64,000 nt of DNA from Mesorhizobium_K sp040049215 (lineage in GTDB: Bacteria; Pseudomonadota; Alphaproteobacteria; Rhizobiales; Rhizobiaceae), in the NCBI RefSeq assembly GCF_040049215.1, contig NZ_JBDZDN010000005.1, positions 186,001-250,000 of the forward strand. The letters run 5' to 3'. The position numbers and the translations under genes are program-made. Shown here one piece after another: positions 61,141 through 64,000 of the stretch; within the stretch, counting starts at the first letter, position 1, and each line of letters starts with the position of its first letter. The notes below the pieces were generated by a model. That model had not been told where the DNA came from. It saw only the letters and a program-made list of their open reading frames with translations, and did not search any database.

Positions 61141-62306
61141 CCTCGCCGCTGACATATCCGCGAACCACGCGGGGACCCGTGGCGGCATGGCGGCGCTTTG
61201 TGGCGGTCCTTGTCAAGGAATTCATCCAGTTGCGACGCGATCGGGTGACGCTGATTTCGATGATTTTCATCTCTCTGGTCCAGCTCCTTCTTTTCGGGTA
61301 TGCGATCAACACCGATCCGAAGGAACTTCGAACAGCCGTGCTGGCGCGGGACGAAAGCGTCTTCACACGGTCTTTCCTCGGCGCGATGCGGACGACCGGC
61401 TATTTCGACATTCGCGAGAGGGTGGCGAGTGAAAGCGAACTTGACGACTTGATCCTGTCTGGTGCCGTCCAGTTCGGAGTTCAAATACCATCCGACTTTG
61501 GTCGCCAGCTCGTTCGCGGCGAGCGTCCCGCGCTTCTCGTCATCGCCGATGCCACGGACCCTTCCGCCACGGTGAACGCTGTCGGGGCTCTGGAAGGGAT
61601 CGCAGCGCGGGCTTTCGAACGCGATCTCATCGGACCAACCGCGGCTCTCGCCTCGACGCCTCCGCCCTACGAGATCCGAATTCATCGACGGTACAATCCG
61701 GTCGGGGACACGCACCTCAACATCGTTCCAGGGCTAATGGGCACGATCCTGTCCATGACGATGCTCATCTTCACCGCGCTTTCAGTCACGCGCGAGATCG
61801 AGCGCTCGACCATGGAGAGCCTTCTGGCGATGCCGATCAGGCCGGTCGAGATCATGTTTGGAAAGATCGCCCCCTACGTTCTTGTCGGTGCATTCCAGAT
61901 GGTGCTCATCCTGTCGGCGGCCTGGCTGCTGTTCGACGTTCCGATCGTCGGAAGTCTTGCACTGCTGTTGGCGCTCACGACGCTCTTCGTCATCGCAAAT
62001 CTTGCCGTCGGCTACACGTTTTCCACCGTGGCCGAGAACCAGTTGCAGGCCGTTCAGATGTCCTTCTTTTTCTTTCTGCCCAACATACTCCTCTCGGGCT
62101 TCATGTTTCCTTTCAATGGCATGCCCGACTGGGCCCAATGGATTGGCGAGACGCTGCCAATGACCCATTACCTCAGGATCGTTCGCGGCATCATGTTGAA
62201 AGGGGCAGACCTGTCGCATCTGGCAATACCCGTCGGCGCGCTAGGCCTGTTCACGCTGGTCGCGATGGCGGTGGCTGTCAACCGGTTCCGGCAAACGTTG
62301 GACTGA
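61137..62306 (+). CDS. ABC-2 type exporter permease (YbhS-like)
   Basis: A 389-residue permease. One hydrophobic segment near the N-terminus (VTLISMIFISLVQLLLFGYA), a large periplasmic domain of about 140 residues, then five or six segments (VPGLMGTILSMTMLIFTALS, YVLVGAFQMVLILSAAWLLF, LALLLALTTLFVIANLAVGY, and others) with EIERSTMESLLAMPIRPVEI, the ABC-2 motif that contacts the ATPase. Only one permease is encoded, whereas the enteric system has two (YbhS and YbhR); a second gene may have been lost downstream, or this one dimerises. Confidence 0.93.
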   Translation: MTSPLTYPRTTRGPVAAWRRFVAVLVKEFIQLRRDRVTLISMIFISLVQLLLFGYAINTDPKELRTAVLARDESVFTRSFLGAMRTTGYFDIRERVASESELDDLILSGAVQFGVQIPSDFGRQLVRGERPALLVIADATDPSATVNAVGALEGIAARAFERDLIGPTAALASTPPPYEIRIHRRYNPVGDTHLNIVPGLMGTILSMTMLIFTALSVTREIERSTMESLLAMPIRPVEIMFGKIAPYVLVGAFQMVLILSAAWLLFDVPIVGSLALLLALTTLFVIANLAVGYTFSTVAENQLQAVQMSFFFFLPNILLSGFMFPFNGMPDWAQWIGETLPMTHYLRIVRGIMLKGADLSHLAIPVGALGLFTLVAMAVAVNRFRQTLD

Positions 62307-62700
62307 GCGGGACTCGCCGCTCTCCTTGGGCAGGTGGGAAACGAGGGCGCTCGTAGCCGACCGGAGACCTCGAACCACGCTGGTTCTCGGACCTTGGACA
62401 CGCGTTGAGAGCAACGAGCGCTGACCGGTGCCCCATTCCGCATTCACCGGCTTAAGAGACCGCTGAATTTCGGCGGCTTTTCCCAGCGGCTAAGGTAAAG
62501 AACCCGACTGCCATGGGCATCACGTCATCGCAGTGTCGCCTGGCCAATCTTGCTCGGCGCCGTTTCCGCCCGGCCTCGGCCGTCAATAATCCCTGCGAAA
62601 TTATTGTCTCGATCATGAGCACGCGAGAATAGGGTTGTGATCGCGGTCATACAGATGTCAAACTTGCTGCCCGATCGGCAGTGTGATTCGGGGGAATTCG
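62307..62700. other. Gene-free region after the exporter operon
   Basis: About 390 bases without a supported gene. A weak dyad, CCGCTG at 62459-62464 with CAGCGG near 62485-62490 enclosing CTTTTC, could act as a terminator for the exporter operon. No other signal recognised. Confidence 0.3.
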
Positions 62701-62970
62701 ATGAGCGATATCAAAACCAGCCTCAGTGCAGCCCTTGCTGATGGCGTCAGTGAGCGTAGCCCATGCGGGCGAAAGCGCCCCCTTCATCTATCTCGCGACG
62801 CAAGACCCGTTCGTCAGCCCTGAAGCGCCAAACGCGAAGGACGATATCCATGTCTTCAGCGGCGTCTTTGCCGGCGGCTCTTTCGGCAGCGTCGTCCAAT
62901 TCTGGGACACCGACTACACCGACAATTTCATGATCGGCGGCATCTACGGCCGCGATTTAAAAGATCTCGG
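62701..62970 (+). pseudogene. Exported (outer-membrane-type) protein remnant
   Basis: An ATG at 62701 after GGGGGA reads MSDIKTSLSAALA; a one-base shift then gives LMASVSVAHAGESAPF, together a plausible signal peptide. The mature part (FSGVFAGGSFGSVVQFWDTD, then NFMIGGIYGRDLKDLG) has the alternating pattern of a small beta-barrel. Homology-like sequence stops near 62970, where unrelated residues follow. Family not recognised with confidence. Confidence 0.45.
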
Positions 62971-63239
62971 GACACAGAGGGCTGTTCGGCAATTAGTCTT
63001 GCTAGTTATGGCCGGCGAACTGAGAAATTGACTCCTAAGTCCCACCGGAGAATGTTACCAAGCGTGGTGCCGCCGATATGATCCGCGCAACTCATCCAGT
63101 CGCCGTGGAGGATCATCCGCTCGGCGCTGCCGGTGCGTCCCGTGCTTCGTAGCGCCAAAGGGATGTGGTGTGGCGCCAAGCCGATAGCCACGAGTGCTCA
63201 GCATTTTTTCAAAATCCTGCCAATGCTGGAGCGTATTGT

Positions 63240-63690
63240 CTATGGCCGCAGGCGGGTGGAAGGCGGGCTGCGGTGTGCTGCGGATGCGGGACTTTCCTGG
63301 CCGCTTGCCGAGGATGTCAGCGACGCGGCTCCGGAGGCCGCCCTCTACAAGGCGGCAGCCACGAAGACCGGCCATCGCCGCGCCGGAGCCGGACTGGTCG
63401 GAGGCCTACCGGGAGCTGAAGCGTAAAACATGTGACGCTGCAGGCGCCAGCCGGTCAGTTACCGCTGCAGCCATTTCTGAGATCTCTACCGTGGCTGGGG
63501 AGCTCTAATCTGCCTGTTACGATGCGGCAGGATCATGATTCCGGGGGAGAAGCTGTTCATCGACTACGGCGGCGGCACAGTCCCGGTGGCAATTTGACCG
63601 GCGGCAAGACGCGGGCGGCACATATCTTTGTCTTCGAGCCTGTCCTATGCGAAGGCACGCTGGGGAAATCAGAAGGCGTTGTTGGACGGA
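63240..63690 (+). pseudogene. IS21-family istA remnant
   Basis: Several frames together give IstA fragments: AGLSWPLAEDVSDAAPEAAL (near 63285), then APEPDWSEAYRELKRK (near 63385), HVTLQ, VMRQDH-like VTMRQDHDSG (near 63520), GEKLFIDYGGGTVPVA (near 63548) and GKTRAAHIFV (near 63605). At least four shifts or stops separate them. This istA type differs from the one at 39.7-41.2 kb. Sequence before it (62971-63239) has no recognised gene. Confidence 0.6.
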
Positions 63691-64000
63691 TGAAGGGACT
63701 AGGACACCTCTCACCCGCAGCAATGGTGTTCGCGGACCGCGGCCTCGGGAATAGTGCCGGCACGACCCATGCCCGCAACTGAACTTGTTTCGGCCCGGGA
63801 AGGTATGAGAATCGCACTATCCGCAAGCAGAGACACCGCTAGCGGACGGACCAAAAATCGAAGGCGCGGCCGGAAAAGTCGATCGATCGGATAGGCCACC
63901 TTTCGCGTCACCACCACCGTCTTCTCGGCTGTCGTGCGCCTCATTTGAAGCCTTCCTAGCCAGCGGCAGCCACAGTGACCTGATGGGGTTGACGGCCTCC
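63691..64000. other. Terminal region without a supported gene
   Basis: The last 310 bases. A minus-strand open frame (63711-63944, 77 codons, RLFRPRLRFLVRPLAVSLLA) lacks a recognisable family and a ribosome site. It might be the beginning of a gene or more istA debris; I cannot tell. Confidence 0.3.

Noticed and set aside
1..64000. CRISPR arrays, rRNA, riboswitches or replication genes
   Set aside because: No regularly spaced repeats, no conserved rRNA segments and no RepABC-like or DnaA-like genes were seen on reading both strands.

Overview
The window is GC-rich accessory DNA from an alphaproteobacterium, most likely a Rhizobiales member of the Mesorhizobium/Phyllobacteriaceae kind. That placement is inferred from the density of TRAP and ABC sugar importers with FCD-type GntR regulators, an Omp2-type porin, strong GGAGG ribosome sites, and many translationally coupled (ATGA) gene pairs. 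Insertion sequences, nested mobile elements and gene remnants are frequent, so a plasmid, megaplasmid or genomic island fits best. No rRNA, tRNA, CRISPR array or replication origin was found.

Region 1 (1-21 kb) is a sugar/sugar-acid catabolic regulon. Leftward from about 3.2 kb run two short-chain dehydrogenases (each broken by one base), dctP and a transketolase N-terminal subunit cut off by an IS5-type element. Rightward run dctQ and dctM. A long leftward operon from 18.8 kb to 5.5 kb encodes a PanE/ApbA-like reductase, an ABC sugar importer, a cytochrome P450, an UlaG-like metallo-hydrolase, a zinc alcohol dehydrogenase, an FAH-family enzyme, a Gfo/Idh/MocA dehydrogenase, an ABM-domain protein and a D-apionate lactonase-like protein. 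It is split by an IS110 element. Facing it are a GntR regulator and an OtnK/OiaK-type sugar-acid kinase. An exact 28-bp repeat sits in both divergent promoter regions and probably binds the GntR protein. Lactonase, Gfo/Idh dehydrogenase, transketolase subunit and four-carbon acid sugar kinase together recall D-apiose/D-apionate catabolism. The P450 is unexpected there and may remove an O-methyl group.

Region 2 (22.3-36.2 kb) is a second catabolic module bounded by inverted 64-bp repeats. It holds two ABC sugar-type importers, an SDR, a substrate-binding-like protein without a signal peptide, an enoyl-CoA hydratase, a CaiB/BaiF CoA-transferase, a DUF4432 epimerase-like protein, a GntR regulator and a Gfo/Idh dehydrogenase. 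Operator-like palindromes with ATCAT/ATGAT half-sites lie before both importer operons.

Region 3 (36.2-47.6 kb) is a mobile-element junkyard. It contains an IS21 element whose istB is split by a serine-recombinase cassette, truncated P-type ATPase and flavin-binding genes, a tyrosine-recombinase module, an intact porin, a small exported protein, and a decayed IS481 copy with a perfect 23-bp snap-back palindrome.

Region 4 (47.6-64 kb) is about efflux and stress: an RND pump with its TetR regulator, an IS5 element nested inside another IS5 element, an HxlR-DoxX-dioxygenase-QorB cluster, and a TetR-HlyD-ABC exporter operon with a palindromic operator. The window ends in an outer-membrane protein remnant and a decayed IS21 istA.
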